64,000 nucleotides of DNA, taken from positions 1 through 64,000 of the forward strand of contig CALYLX010000027.1 of NCBI GenBank assembly GCA_944990035.1, in the 5' to 3' direction. The position numbers were made by a program, and so were the translations under genes. The notes beneath the pieces were generated by a model. The model searched no databases and had not been told where the DNA came from. It saw only the letters and a program-made list of their open reading frames with translations. Source of the DNA: Clitopilus passeckerianus. Lineage: Eukaryota; Basidiomycota; Agaricomycetes; Agaricales; Entolomataceae. This document shows, one piece after another, positions 10,355 to 22,745 of this stretch (positions are counted from its first letter, which is position 1; each line of letters starts with the position of its first letter).

Positions 10355-13300
10355 TCATGCACGAGCTGCCAAAGTTGAAGGAGGAGCATTGAAGAGACGG
10401 GTTTTGATGCCTCCAGCGTTGGGCAACCTCGTCGAACCAGCCAACCAGGCGTCGACTTCTGCAGCAGCGCCACGACCCTCACTGAATATGATCAACACCC
10501 ATTTCAAACTTTACAGAGAAAGGCAACTTACTTGATACCCCAAACAATCAAGGACTGCCCACGACGACAATCACCAGCGGCGAACACACCCTCAACGTTG
10601 GTGGAATATTTCTTGAAGGGTGTTTGGATGTTGGTCCTGGCATCTTGCTTGACGCCGAGGCCCTTGATAGCATCGGACTCAGGACCCAAGAAACCGAGAG
10701 CGAGGAAGACGAGTTGGGCGGAGAAGAACTTCTCAGACCCAGGGATCTCCTCCATCTTCCATCGTCCTCCACTGTCCTTGGTCCACTCAACGCGTACAGT
10801 GTTGAGGCCCTTGAGCTTGCCCTCGTCATCGACGACGAACTGCTTGGTGGAGATGCAGTATTCTCTAGGATCGTTGCCAAAGTGAGCGGCGACCTCTGTG
10901 TGACCGTAGTCGGTACGGAAGATACGAGGCCATTGAGGCCATGGGTTGTCGCGGCCACGGGATACAGGGGGCTTGGGAAGAAGCTCGAAGTTGGTGACAG
11001 ACTTGGCACCGTGGCGCATAGCGGTACCGATACAATCGTTTCCGGTATCACCACCACCAATGACAATGACATCCTTCCCCTTTGCAGTAATGTAACCTTG
11101 ATCTTCGTGTTCGGAGTCGAGCAGAGATTTGGTGTTCAATTGCAAGAACTCCATGGCGAAATGGATGCCATCGACCTCACGGTTGGGGATCTTGAGGTCG
11201 CGTGGCCATGTAGCACCAGTGGCGAGAACGACGGCGTCGAATTGTTCGCGCAATTCGTCGGCATCAACATCAACACCAATGTCCGTGTTGGGTACAAAAG
11301 TCTGATAAAGCGGCTTAGCAACCTCATCAGCGCAAGAAAAATGTAATTACTTACCACACCCTCAGCAGCCATGAGGTCGATACGCCTCTGCACGATGGCC
11401 TTGTCGAGTTTCATACTATAGAATGGGAGGTAAGCTCCTTAACCTTCGAAGGGAGGGCTTTTTTACTTACTTGGGAATACCGTACATGAGGAGACCACCC
11501 ATGCGGTCGTTCCGGTCAAAGACTGTGACAAGGTGGCCTGCCTTGTTGAGCTGGTCAGCGCAGGCAAGGCCGGCAGGACCAGAGCCGATAACAGCGACGC
11601 TCTTTCCGGTGCGGAAGGATGGAATCTTTGGTGCCATCCATCCCATCTCGAAGCCTTTGTCAATAATAGCGCATTCGATGCTCTTGATTCCAACGGGTTG
11701 CTCGTTGATGCCAAGAACACATGCACCTTCGCAAGGAGCTGGGCAGACTCGTCCAGTGAATTCAGGGAAGTTGTTGGTCAAGAGAAGGCGGTTAAGAGCA
11801 TCTTGCCATTGCTCCTTGAAGACAAGGTCGTTCCACTGAGGGATAACGTTGGAAATGGGGCAACCGGATTCGCTCTGGCAGAAAGGTACGCCACAGTCCA
11901 TGCAACGAGCAGATTGGTACTTGAGCTCGCTCTCGGTCAGGCGGTTGGAGATCTCCTTCCAGTCCTTGACACGCTTCCTAGGCGGGCGGTATGCTTCGTT
12001 GAGACGCTTGTATTTCATGAAACCACGGGTCTTGTCAAGCTTGGTGAGACGCTGCTTGGTGGTGTTGTCGTCAACCATGGAGTCCTCAAGGTCGACAACA
12101 GCCGGTTCCTTGGGCTTCGGTGTGGGCGCTGGGGTGGGAGGCTTATTCTTGGGGAGTAGAATATCTTCGAGGCCTTCTGAAGCAAGATCGACTTGGCTGG
12201 CCGTGCGAGATGGAACAAGATCAATGAAGCTCTGCCTCATCTTCTCCTCTTTCTCACGAGCCTTCTGTTCTTCGAGAACACGCTTGTAGTCATGGGGCAT
12301 GACACGGACGAACAGAGGGAGAAGGTGGTGGAAGTCATGGAGGACCCGATCAGCGACTTCGGAACCAGTATAATGGCGATGATCCTCGATGAGACTGCGA
12401 AGTTCGGCGATTTCACGGGGGTCCGTAACCTTGCCGAGCTCGACCATCTCTTGATTAACCTTGGACGCAAAAGTGTGGGCGGTGTCAAGAACGTATGCGA
12501 TACCACCACTCATACCGGCGGCGAAGTTGCGACCAGTAGCCCCGAGGACGACAACACGACCCCCAGTCATGTACTCGCATCCATGATCTCCAGTTCCTTC
12601 AACGACAGCGTTGGCGCCAGAGTTCCTGACGGCGAAACGCTCGGCGGCAATACCACGAATGAAAGCCTCTCCAGAGGTGGCACCGTAGAGACAGACATTG
12701 CCAATAATGATATTTTCCTCTGCCTTGAACGGCGATTGCTTGGGAGGGTACACGACGAGGCGACCCCCAGAGAGACCCTTTCCGACGTAGTCGTTGGCAT
12801 CTCCCTCAAGTTCGAGTGTGATACCGGGAGCAAGGAAAGCACCACAAGATTGACCAGCGGAGCCCCTCATGCGGATGTGAATTGTATCCTTGGGAAGCCC
12901 CTCCTCGCCGTAGAGCTTGGAGACGCGGTAGGAGAGTGAAGTGCCGAGAGCACGGTCGGTGTTGGTGACTTCGCAATCAATGTGGACAGGAAGTCCCTTG
13001 GTGAGGGCAGGTTCGGCTTCGTCGATGAACTTGTTGTCGAGACGGATGTAGAGTTTGTGGTCCTGCTGGCGCACACGGTAAGTGGCAGCACCCGGGCGCA
13101 TTTGCCAGGCAGGCTTGAGAATGGGAGAGAGGTCGAGGTAGGCGGTCTTTGTCGTTCTTCGCTTCTCGTCGACTTTGAGCATATCCGCTCGTCCAACCAT
13201 CTCATTTATGGTGCGGAAACCGAGCTTGGCCATGATACCACGGAGCTCCTCTGCGAGATAATAGAAGAAGTTGATGACTTGTTCGGGCTGACCGGCAAAC

Positions 13301-16300
13301 TTGGCACGAAGCTGGGGATCTTGAGTAGCGATACCAACAGGGCAAGTGTTCACTGGAGTAGGGAAAATGAAGTCAGAAATATTGATTGCAACGGATTTGC
13401 TAGATACGTACAGTGGCATTTCCTCATCATGATGCATCCCATTGCAATCAAGGGCGTAGTTGCAAAGCCCCACTCTTCAGCACCAAGCAAGCAGGCAATT
13501 GCAATGTCACGTCCAGTACGGATTTGGCCGTCAGTCTGGACCGTGACACGACCACGGAGATCATTGAGAACAAGGGTTTGGTGAGTCTCGGCGAGACCCA
13601 GTTCCCAAGGAAGACCAGCATACTTGATGCCGGTCCACCGAGAAGCACCAGTACCACCATCGTGGCCTGAGATAAGGATATGATCGGCCTTGGCCTTTGC
13701 GACACCACTGGCGACAATACCAACACCAACTTCAGAGACGAGCTTGACAGAAACGCGGGCACGTGGGTTGCTGCATTTTAAGTCGTAGATGAGTTGCTTG
13801 AGATCCTCAATGGAGTAGATGTCGTGATGAGGGGGAGGGGAAATGAGGCCGACACCGGCGGTTGAGTGACGCGTTCGAGCGATGGAGGCGGAGACCTTGT
13901 GTCCCGGAAGCTCACCACCTTCACCAGGCTTTGCTCCTTGGGCCATCTTGATTTGGAGCTCATCGGCATCCGCGAGGTAGTTGGAGGTGACACCGAAACG
14001 ACCTGAGGCAACCTGCTTAATAGCGGAGCGCATGGTGTCGCCGTTGTTCAGAACTTGAGAACGTTCAGCATCTTCACCACCTTCGCCAGTGTTGGATTTA
14101 CCGCCGAGACGGTTCATGGCAACAGCGAGGGTAGAGTGAGCCTCCATTGAGATGGAACCATAGGACATGGCACCAGTAACGAAGCGGCGTACAATCTCGT
14201 TCCATGGCTCGACTTGCTCGACAGGGATAGGGGTGGCGCTCTCAAAGCGGAACTCCAGCAGACCACGAAGGTGAACACTCTTGGTCTGTTCGTTGGCATT
14301 TTTGGAGTAAGAGTCGTATGCTGATTGATTACGTTCGCGAACAGCATCTTGAAGATGGGCAATACCGGCGGGATCGTTGATGTGGGCTTCACCGCCATCA
14401 CGCCAGTGATATTCACCGGACTCTGGCATGCCAGGAGGCAAGATGGTCTCACGGCTAGGCCAACCACGTTCGTGGAGCTCGAAAGCGTCCATGGCGAGCA
14501 GGTCAAAGGTGGCACCTTGGACACGGCTGGCAGTGCCGACGAAGCACTTCTCTACAACCTCGCTATGGAGGCCGAGAGCTTCAAAGATCTGGGCACCCTT
14601 GTAAGACTGGAGGGTGGAGATACCCATCTTAGACATGACTTTGAGGATGCCGTTGTCGACGGAATGACGATAGTTATCCATAAGTTCTTCAACCGACTTC
14701 CCGCCTTTGATACTGTAAGACAGTAACGTCAACTTTCGATTTGAAATAAATTCATAGAATTGGACTTACAGTCCATCTCGTCCCATCTTGTGGATGGTTT
14801 CCATCACAAGCCAAGGGCAAATAGCATCTGCGCCATAACCGACGAGCACGCAGAGGTGGTGAACTTCTCTAGCTTCAGCTGTCTCGACCATCAAAGCAAC
14901 TTTTGCGCGCTTCTTCTGTTGAGTGAGATGGTGATGAACACCTCCACAAGCAACGAGAGCAGAAAGAGCGACACGCTCTGATCCAACAGCACGATCACTA
15001 AGGATGATAGCCTTGATTCCGTCGTCAATGGCTTGAGATGCCTCCGAGCAGACACGCTCAAGAGCAACCTGATATCCGGGCAGACCTTCGGCCTTGGGAA
15101 AAGTGATGTCGATGGTGCGAGAGGGCCAGTTCTGGTAGGCAGTCTTGAGGCCCTTCATGGCGTTCATCTCCTGGATAGTGAGGATGGGTGAAGGCAGGAA
15201 TATCCTGTGGCACTGCTCAGGCTTCATCTCGAGCAAGTTGCCTTCAGGACCGACGTAGGTCTCTAGAGACATGACGATGCTCTCACGGATAGGATCGATG
15301 GGAGGGTTGGTGACCTGGGCGAAGAGCTGGCGGAAATAATCGTAAATGAGACGGGGTTGGGTGCCCATTGCTGCAAGAGGGGCGTCGTTACCCATGGAAC
15401 CGAGCGCTTCCTTTCCGTCAACGACCATAGGAATCATGAGAAGGTTCAGCTGCTCAATTGTGAAACCGAAGGCCAGCAATTTGGGGTCCGTCGCAAGGGA
15501 GGAGTCATCGAGCACGGGCTCGAGTTTGACATTGCCACGCATAGCGCGACTAACGATCTTGGGGACCTGGAGGACGTGGGTTTCGACCCACGAGGCAAAG
15601 TTCTGTTTCTTGGCGGTGTTGCGTTTGAGCTCCTTGTCGTCAACGATGCGTCCTTCGACGGTATCAACAAGAAGCATGCGACCGGGCTTGAGACGGCCTT
15701 TCTGGATGACCTTCTCGGGGGGAATGTAGACTGCTCCAACCTCGGAGGCGCAGACCATGATGTCTTCGTTGGTGACGATGAATCGGCAGGGCCTGAGACC
15801 ATTACGGTCCAAGTTGGCACCACAGTAGCGCCCGTCGCTGAATGTGAAGAGAGCAGGACCATCCCAAGGTTCCTGCAGGCAAGCTGCCCAGTTGTAGAAT
15901 GCTCTCTTTTCGGGCTCCATGTTTTCGTTGCCTTGCCAGGCTTCTGGGATGAGCATCATGACTGCCTCCGGCAGTGTGAGTACGCCATTAACGACAAGCA
16001 GCTCGAGGACATTGTCGAAAGCGGCAGAGTCGGAACCGCCGGCTTCGATAATGGGGTAAAGAAGGTCGAGCTGATCGCCGAAATGTTGAGAAGATAAGAC
16101 GCCCTCGCGTGCTCGCATCCAGTTTTTATTACCGCGAACGGTGTTTATTTCGCCTATTCGATGGAGATAAGATAATGACATCAGAGGCGCGATTTTTTGT
16201 GGACTGACCGTTGTGGGCTGCCCATCTCAAGGGTTGTGCTCTGTCCCAGCTAGGGAATGTATTCGTGGAGAATCGAGAGTGAACCAATGCAAAATGCGAT

Positions 16301-17171
16301 TGATACAAAACATGATTGAGGTCGTGGTAGTAGTTGTACACCTGAGAGGGAGAGAGCTGTCCCTTATACACAATGTTTTTCGATGACAAGGAACAGACAT
16401 AGAAACCCTTGGCGAGGGTACTTTAGAAGGTAGAAATATCAACATTGTATGTGAAAATAGGCAAAGAAATGGAACTAACATGGTGTGGGTCGCGTGCTTA
16501 CGAAGAACATAGAGCTGACGCTCGAAATGTCTTGCATCGAAGGTGCCGTTCTGGCTCGTATTACCGTCGCCGTAATGGGCACGAAGAACAACGAAAGGTT
16601 GGTAAATGGCGGGTTCTTTGCTACTAGCAGCAGGGCCGAGGATCGTTCCATCGGTAGGAACCTCACGCCAGCCAAGGACGCGAAGACCTAGGTCGTATGC
16701 GACCTTGGTGAAAACAGCTTGGTAGCTTTGAAGCTGGACGGGATCGTTCGGTTTGAAGAAGACATTGCCTACGGCATACTCTCCTGGTTCCGGGAGCGTG
16801 CAGCCAATGTCTCTCTCGGCTTCGCGCTTGAAGAATTGGTGAGGAATGGCAGTCATTGCACCAGCTCCATCACCATCGCGACTGTCGGCGCCAGTTGCAC
16901 CTCTATGGGTCATGGCACATAGAAGTTGACGAGCATCGGATACGATCTTGTGTGCTGCGACACCCTTGATATGGCAAATGAAACCTACACCACAAGCATC
17001 TTTCTCGTTCTCGTTCATATACAAGCCTTGATTGGCAGGTAAGGACTGAGCCCATGATTCTGGGTCACGCTCTACAGCATCGAAGCCAGTATCGCATTCC
17101 GAAGGGACATTTTCGGATACAAAGGGCAAATCGTTTGGTAAAGAGTGTTCAGGAGGTAAAGAGGTGGCCAT
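10355..17171 (-). CDS. GLT1: NADH-dependent glutamate synthase (GOGAT), fused large and small domains
   Basis: Makes two glutamates from glutamine and 2-oxoglutarate with NADH, the synthase half of the GS-GOGAT ammonia assimilation cycle. About 2,100 residues, the normal size for the fused fungal enzyme. A propeptide of 59 residues precedes the catalytic Cys of the glutaminase domain ([12 protein letters not shown], Cys60). Then come the FMN synthase domain ([39 protein letters not shown]), the Fe-S cysteines in [10 protein letters not shown], the GXGXG beta-helix ([16 protein letters not shown]), and the NADH/FAD beta part ([51 protein letters not shown]). The last small exon ends STLAARA at 10355. 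Introns are short; one leaves a tiny exon near 16413 reading through [14 protein letters not shown] 17171 is preferred to 17207 because it fits homologue length. Several long plus-strand frames inside it are shadows. Confidence 0.97.
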
Positions 17172-17955
17172 CAACCGATACTGGGATGAATGAAGGGTAG
17201 AGGGCAACGTTAACGTCCGCTAGAAGGTGTTTTCGATGAAGACGGGGGTTAATATACCGGAAGATGGTGTGGCTTCAGGTCAACCTGGGGTCAAATTACT
17301 CCAGGGACTTTGGAGGAGAAAACGACGCTAATCTTTGTCCACCTGACTCTGTTCTTATCTCTGTACGCACGGAGTGTACCGGATAAGGGCGGAACTCCTG
17401 CTTAATCCTCTCGGCCGAGCGTGAAATTACTATCCGCAGCCTTGCCATTGGTCGGATGGACTTGCAAGGGCAATCAATTTTTTTGTCTGCATTGGATGCT
17501 GATCGAGTATCGATCAACCACCTTTCGGGCCACCGGCACGCTCTCGCATACGAAATGCATTTTTCGGTTGGCCGTGCGTTCCACGTTTGTCGCTGGGCAC
17601 ACCATGCTTTACGAGAGTAATGATTGGTTCATTTGGTCCCGTAATGCCTGTAACCTCGGAGATTCTCCATGAACATAGTCCGAAATACCCCTGGCTGATT
17701 TTCCAGAATTCTTGGACTCAAGCCCAGCCCGGTCCTGATGCCCTGCCTCTGGTACTCAATTTTAAAACAGTTTCATCAAGGACAGTGGAAACCAGCAAAA
17801 CCGGGGCTTACAAGTCTACTCAGCACTCTTGACGGTGCTAGAAGCTTCTGATCATAATTGATGTCTTATGTAAGCCGCAATGAACGCGTTCTTGGTGTTA
17901 TCATTAAAGACGTGAAGTCCATCGCAAAGCCTACAGCGACGAGCAAGACCTCAAA
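17172..17955. other. Divergent promoter region between GLT1 and the CHORD gene
   Basis: These 784 bp lie between the two start codons. No frame in it looks coding. It holds two GATAAG hexamers in opposite orientation and a TGACTC half-site at 17344-17349, all on the GLT1 side. Near the CHORD start I see no clear TATA box. Confidence 0.5.
17354..17387. promoter_or_regulatory. Inverted pair of GATA-factor sites upstream of GLT1
   Basis: CTTATC (17354-17359, GATAAG on the minus strand) and GATAAG (17382-17387) lie about 180-215 bp upstream of the GLT1 ATG. Paired HGATAR sites are the known target of fungal nitrogen regulators such as AreA/NIT2 and Gln3. The link to GLT1 is inference from motif and position. 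Confidence 0.45.
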
Positions 17956-19373
17956 ATGCCTATTTGTACTCGTAAAAGTTGTGGGAAAGACTTTGAACTG
18001 AGCAATAACTCGGAGACTTGTTACTTTCATGAGGGCGCACCCGTATGTCGCGGCTTAGTGTTGATTTTTGATCTAATCTCATCGACGTCTAGGTCTTTCA
18101 TGAGGGACTCAAGTCCTGGTCGTGTTGCTCGGACACCAACAAACCAGTTCTTGACTTTGATGAATTCATGAAGATTCCGGTATTGAGCATCTCCATCATT
18201 GCCAATTGCAGGCCCTCACTCGGATTCTTCGCAGGGATGTATGCAAATCATTGGCCACACTAACGAAAAGCCGGCAGTCAAGGCAGAAGAGCCCAAGCCC
18301 GCTCCTGCTACCACACTTGAACCAACGAAGACTGAGAATCAGACAGAGACCTATACCACCACCACACCACATGCATCCACCCCAGCCGCCACTGCAGTGA
18401 CATCAACTCCTCAACCGGCTCCTTCCCCGGTGGAGGAGGAGGAAGATGATCTCAGTGTTAAAATAGATCCGGGTACCTTGTGCCGCAGGAACGGATGTAA
18501 GGCTGCATTCGTGAGCGATGAAGTTAGCAGAGACCCTGCAGGAGAAGGCGCAACATGTGTATATCATCCCGCTCCAGTGAGTCATTGAATAACCCTTCTC
18601 TTTCTGTGAATTAACGCGTTTTCAGCCTCTTTTTAGAGAAGGAAGTAAGGTACGACCCATTTTACACACTTCGGAGGCGTTTCCGACGCGATATCAAGGG
18701 GTATCTATGCTGCAAGCGACGCGTACTTGAATTCGATGAGTTTTTGAAGATCACAGGATGCAAAACCGGTCGACATCTCTTCTCCCCTCTCAAGGTGTGA
18801 TCCACAACTCTTCCTTTCATCGCGCTCTCTGACGGTCACGTAGAAAGATGAACAGACAGAAGAGATAGCCAGCTGTCGCGTGGATCATTACCAGACTGTG
18901 GACCAAGTACATGTCTCCGTCTTCGGTAAACAAGCAGACAAAGAACGAAGCAAAATCGAATTCAGTCAAGATCAGGTAACTTGAATCATTCACATGCTTG
19001 CTTCGGCTGCTCAAACCACTAGAATAGGTTCTTGTCGATATAATACTTCCAGGACCAAAGCGATTCTGCCGAACCCTAGACCTGTTCGGACCAATCGATC
19101 CGGACCAGTCGACTGTTCAGTTCTTTGGGACAAAGGTGCTGTGCAAATCCTCAGATCCTCGTGGTTTTCATGTCGTCACCCATTCTGATTCATCTACGCC
19201 ACCAGGTCGAACTACACCTGAAGAAGTTGGACAACAGAAGCTGGACCGTCTTGGAGAAGACCACGCAAAATCTTGGAGGCATCAGCTTGACGTTTGGTGT
19301 TGGTGGCAGAACGGGTACCATCGGTGGCAAGGATTTGATCTTGGACGACAACAATCAGCGAGGGCGTAATTAG
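17956..19373 (+). CDS. CHORD/CS domain protein (RAR1/CHORDC1-like Hsp90 co-chaperone)
   Basis: Proteins of this family bind zinc through two CHORD domains and contact Hsp90, often together with SGT1, through the CS domain. CHORD-I runs from CTRKSCGKDFE through [20 protein letters not shown] to FDEFMKIPGC; CHORD-II from LCRRNGCKAAF through CVYHPAPPLFREGSKGYLCC to FDEFLKITGC. Between them is a Thr/Pro/Glu-rich linker. The CS domain starts at VDQVHVSVFGKQ and ends SLTFGVGGRTGTIGG. About seven exons; the penultimate intron (from about 19133, donor GTGCTG, to CCACCAG at about 19204) must be removed to give TKVELHLKKLDNRSW, since reading through it gives a non-CS sequence ending at 19369. ATG 17956 directly precedes the first CHORD. 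Confidence 0.92.
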
Positions 19374-19487
19374 TGTGTATATAATGAGTGGTCTAATGTA
19401 ACATGTCTAATATTATACTTCCACGAGGGGGTTCTAGATGGGTGGTGCTGAGGTATACAGGTGTACCGAGAAAGCAAAGGAAAGCAA

Positions 19488-22400
19488 TCAGAGAGTGCCT
19501 CGTTTTTCTATACGTTCGAAGGATTGGATGAGGTCGCCTTCTTGTAAATCTCCAAATGCGACACCGAAGCACAGGCCACACTCCGTCCCTCGGCGCACCT
19601 CCAAGACGTCTTTTTTCAATATTCGCATGGTGTCCAAATTGCCTACATATGATTAGTTAGTAGGGTTTGACCGCGAGATGTGAATCTAGCCCCACCATCA
19701 TGGATTGTGACACCGTCTCGGACGAGCCTGGCAAACTTGCCCTTCTCTACAACACCGTTTGTAACACGGCAACCGGCCACTTTCTTGGTTTGCCTAGCCT
19801 TGAGCTGGATATCGAAGAGTTGGAGGATCGTCGCCTCCCCAGTGACCTTTGTCTCAATGACTTTCGGGAGCATGTCAATGACGCGCTCCTTCACGTCGTC
19901 CATGAGGGCATAGATGATCTTGGAAGAAATGATCGAGACTTCGTTTTGGGTTGCCAGTGTCTGTACAGACCGAGGAACTGGCACAGAGAAGGCCACCACA
20001 GTAGCTGCGAAGATATGATCAGGTAAATCGAGTTTTTGGCAGGCGAGTCATTCGAACATACCACCAATAGCTTTAGCCATCGTAATGTCAGATTCAGATA
20101 CTTCGCCGACCCCTGTAGAGATCACAGAGGTTATAGCTTCCTTGTTCCCAATTCCTTGGAGAGCTCCAGCAACCGCTTCGGCACTTCCACTGACATCAGC
20201 CTTAATAATGAGGCGAAGTTGCTTGGGTCCCGTTTCTTCCAGTACTGGAGGTGCTGTAACCTGCTCCCCTGAATTCTGCTGCTCCAGCTCCAGGGAGCGT
20301 TTCTCCCTCTCAAGACGCCGGTTCTGATTGATGACTTCCACGTCCGCGAGCGACGCTTCCATCTGAGCTCTACGCTCACGGTTCGCAATAGCCTTCTTGA
20401 CTTCAGCCTCTGTACCATTGAGGACTTCATCACCGGCGCTTGGCAATGACTTCCATCCAGTGACTGTCACAGCCATCCCAGGATAGGCCTCCTTGACAGT
20501 CTTCCCGTTTGAGTCGCGCATCATTCTAACCTTCGCATGGTGTGTGCCTCCGATAAGGTGTAACCCAGGTTTGAGGCATCCACGGAGAACCAGAACAGTA
20601 CTCACGGGGCTATGAAGAGTAGATAAGCGAGTTAGAAATGTTCACATCGGGAGGCTGAAATATACTGACCCCAGACCCTTCTCAACCTTGGACTCTAATA
20701 CGCAGCCTTGGACTGGTCCGTCGAACTCTGAGCGTAGATCTTGCACTTCTGCAACTGCAGAAAGCGTCTCCATGAGGGTGGGAAGGCCTTTGCCAGTGAG
20801 TCCGGAGACTTCAACGGAAGGAATATCACCGCCCAGCTCCTCCAAATGAATGTCTTCGGCAAGCAATGCTTCTCTCACAGTGTCCTAGCACGTTTGTCAG
20901 TATCTTTGACATCTTTGACATATGAGTATCCACAACTCACCGGGTTGGCACTTGGTTTGTCGACCTTATTAATCGCCACAACGACACTGACTTTACCCTT
21001 GTCCTTGTTGATGAGATTGATGACTTCTCGTGTCTGTGGCATGATCCCGTCATCGGCTGCTACAACGAGCACAATGATATCGGTCACGCTGGCACCACGA
21101 GCTCTCATCGCTGAGAATGCCGCATGGCCTGGGGTATCCAGGAATGTGATTGTCGATTGGCTCTTTCCACCAGTGGAGGATGGGACTGGGACTGAGAAGG
21201 CTCCAATGTGTTGGGTGATGCCCCCTGCCTCTCCTGCTGCTACCGAGGAGGAACGAAGGTTGTCCAGAAGAGTGGTTTTCCCATGATCGACATGGCCCAT
21301 GATGGTAACAACTGGTGGTCGAGGCTTCAGCTTCGATGAATCTGTGGAAATGGATCTGAAGCGTATGTTAGATTCAGTAGGATCTCAGAAAATGTGCTTT
21401 CATACGGGGGATGAATGTCGAATGCAGCTTCGTCGCTGACGATGGCTGTTCGTCCAAAATCTTCAGCAAGGAGGGCAGCATACTCAGAAGTCAAGACTGA
21501 GTGATTTTTATGAGTGCTAGGCTACGTCTTAGAAATATCAGACAGCATACCATGATCGTATTGAGCTTCTTCGCTCATTCCTGCCAATCTCATTCGGTGT
21601 TGTAGCACCTCTAATGGACTATTAGAGATCAATCCAGACAGAGAGGACGTGAATCCTACCAAGTTTAACACCAAGAAGCCTGGAAAGAGCTCCAACAGAG
21701 ACTGTCGAAGGGATGTAAACGTCGCGCACAACTTTCTTCTCGACCACCGTAGTTTTGATAATCTTCTTTTTCACTGCCTTCTGTTCCTGCGTCTCCGGTT
21801 CGTGGCCATACCGTCCACCTGCACTATCGAAGGCCGATCTTCTTGACCTGAGGTCCTTCTCCCTGCCATTATCTCGAGCTCGAGCTGGCCGAGCATCCTT
21901 CCTCGAAAAGCCTGGCGCGACCGAGTCGCCAAACCTTTCTTCAGCCACTGTGTCAAGGCGCAAGTCAACTTCATCGTTAAGTCGTGGCTTCACGATAACG
22001 CCTGGTTTCACATTCGTCTCAGCTGGTTGAGCTTTAGCTTTGACCGCAGTGGGATCTAGATGAGGAGCTCTGTCTCGTCGGAGCTGGGGTGAGTCAGTTT
22101 TCTGCTTCGGTTTTGAGGGCCCCAGTTCCCACTTCCTCAGAGATGGGTTGCCTGAAGTTCGTGCCCTTGGCTGGCCTGAATGTGGTGGAGGTTCTCGCTG
22201 GTTCTGGTTCCGCTTCGGGGTCGCCAGTTCTCTATCCCATTTTGACATAGTACTTGTGGATGGTACCTGTCTGGGGGTTCCAGGTGTGGACCTTGAAGGA
22301 TTTTTGGGCAGTAGGGGGGCAAAGTTCTCCCATTTCCCGGGAACAGGGCGTTTACTGGCACCTGTGTTGGCGGACTGTGACGAGTTGGATGAGGCCGTCT

Positions 22401-22657
22401 TTTGTTGGGGTAACCGACTTGAGCCATTGACAGAGCTGTTGTTCTCTGCTACAGGCGCTGCCCATTTTCCAAGTCCTCCTGGCCTGTTACTGCTACTTGG
22501 GTCCCCTTGGGTTGGTCGAGGCTAATGACGGCGATAAGCATTCTATCGAGCCAAGTATTTCGGGAAATTGTGTTACTTTTAGTTGAGCAGCATTATGTGC
22601 ACATCGTCGCTGCGAGTTAACGCGGACTAATGGAAAGACATTGCAATGTCTGTGCAT
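19488..22657 (-). CDS. IFM1: Mitochondrial translation initiation factor IF-2
   Basis: GTPase that brings initiator tRNA to the mitochondrial small subunit. The C-terminal part has all G motifs: [26 protein letters not shown] and a G5-like SGLTGKG, then the IF-2 domains ending [10 protein letters not shown]. The first 250 or so residues are a low-complexity basic extension with four spaced K-W motifs ([28 protein letters not shown]). Exon 1 joins exon 2 in phase 0 across a GTAACA...ATTAG intron near 22515-22570. The start is uncertain: ATG 22657 gives an Arg-rich, acid-free presequence ([18 protein letters not shown]), while in-frame ATGs at 22717 and 22747 lengthen it. The gene is head-to-head with AIM25 and converges with the CHORD gene (114 bp between stops). 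Confidence 0.9.
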
Positions 22658-22745
22658 GCCCGAAGTTTTGAGGGACTCGAGGAGTGGAAGGAAGTGTAAA
22701 GCCAGGGTCGCTAGCATGTGACCTAAACTTAGAACTTCCACTTTC

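Noticed and set aside
12193..12939. 248-codon plus-strand open frame
   Set aside because: It lies wholly antisense to GLT1 exons whose translation matches GOGAT without gaps. The same holds for plus-strand frames at 10624-11346, 11533-12159, 12982-13584 and 15357-16097.
19133..19369. Alternative CHORD-protein C-terminus in another frame ending at 19369
   Set aside because: It reads through a good GT-AG intron and destroys the CS domain; the spliced frame ending at 19373 gives VELHLKKLD and LTFGVGGRTGT.
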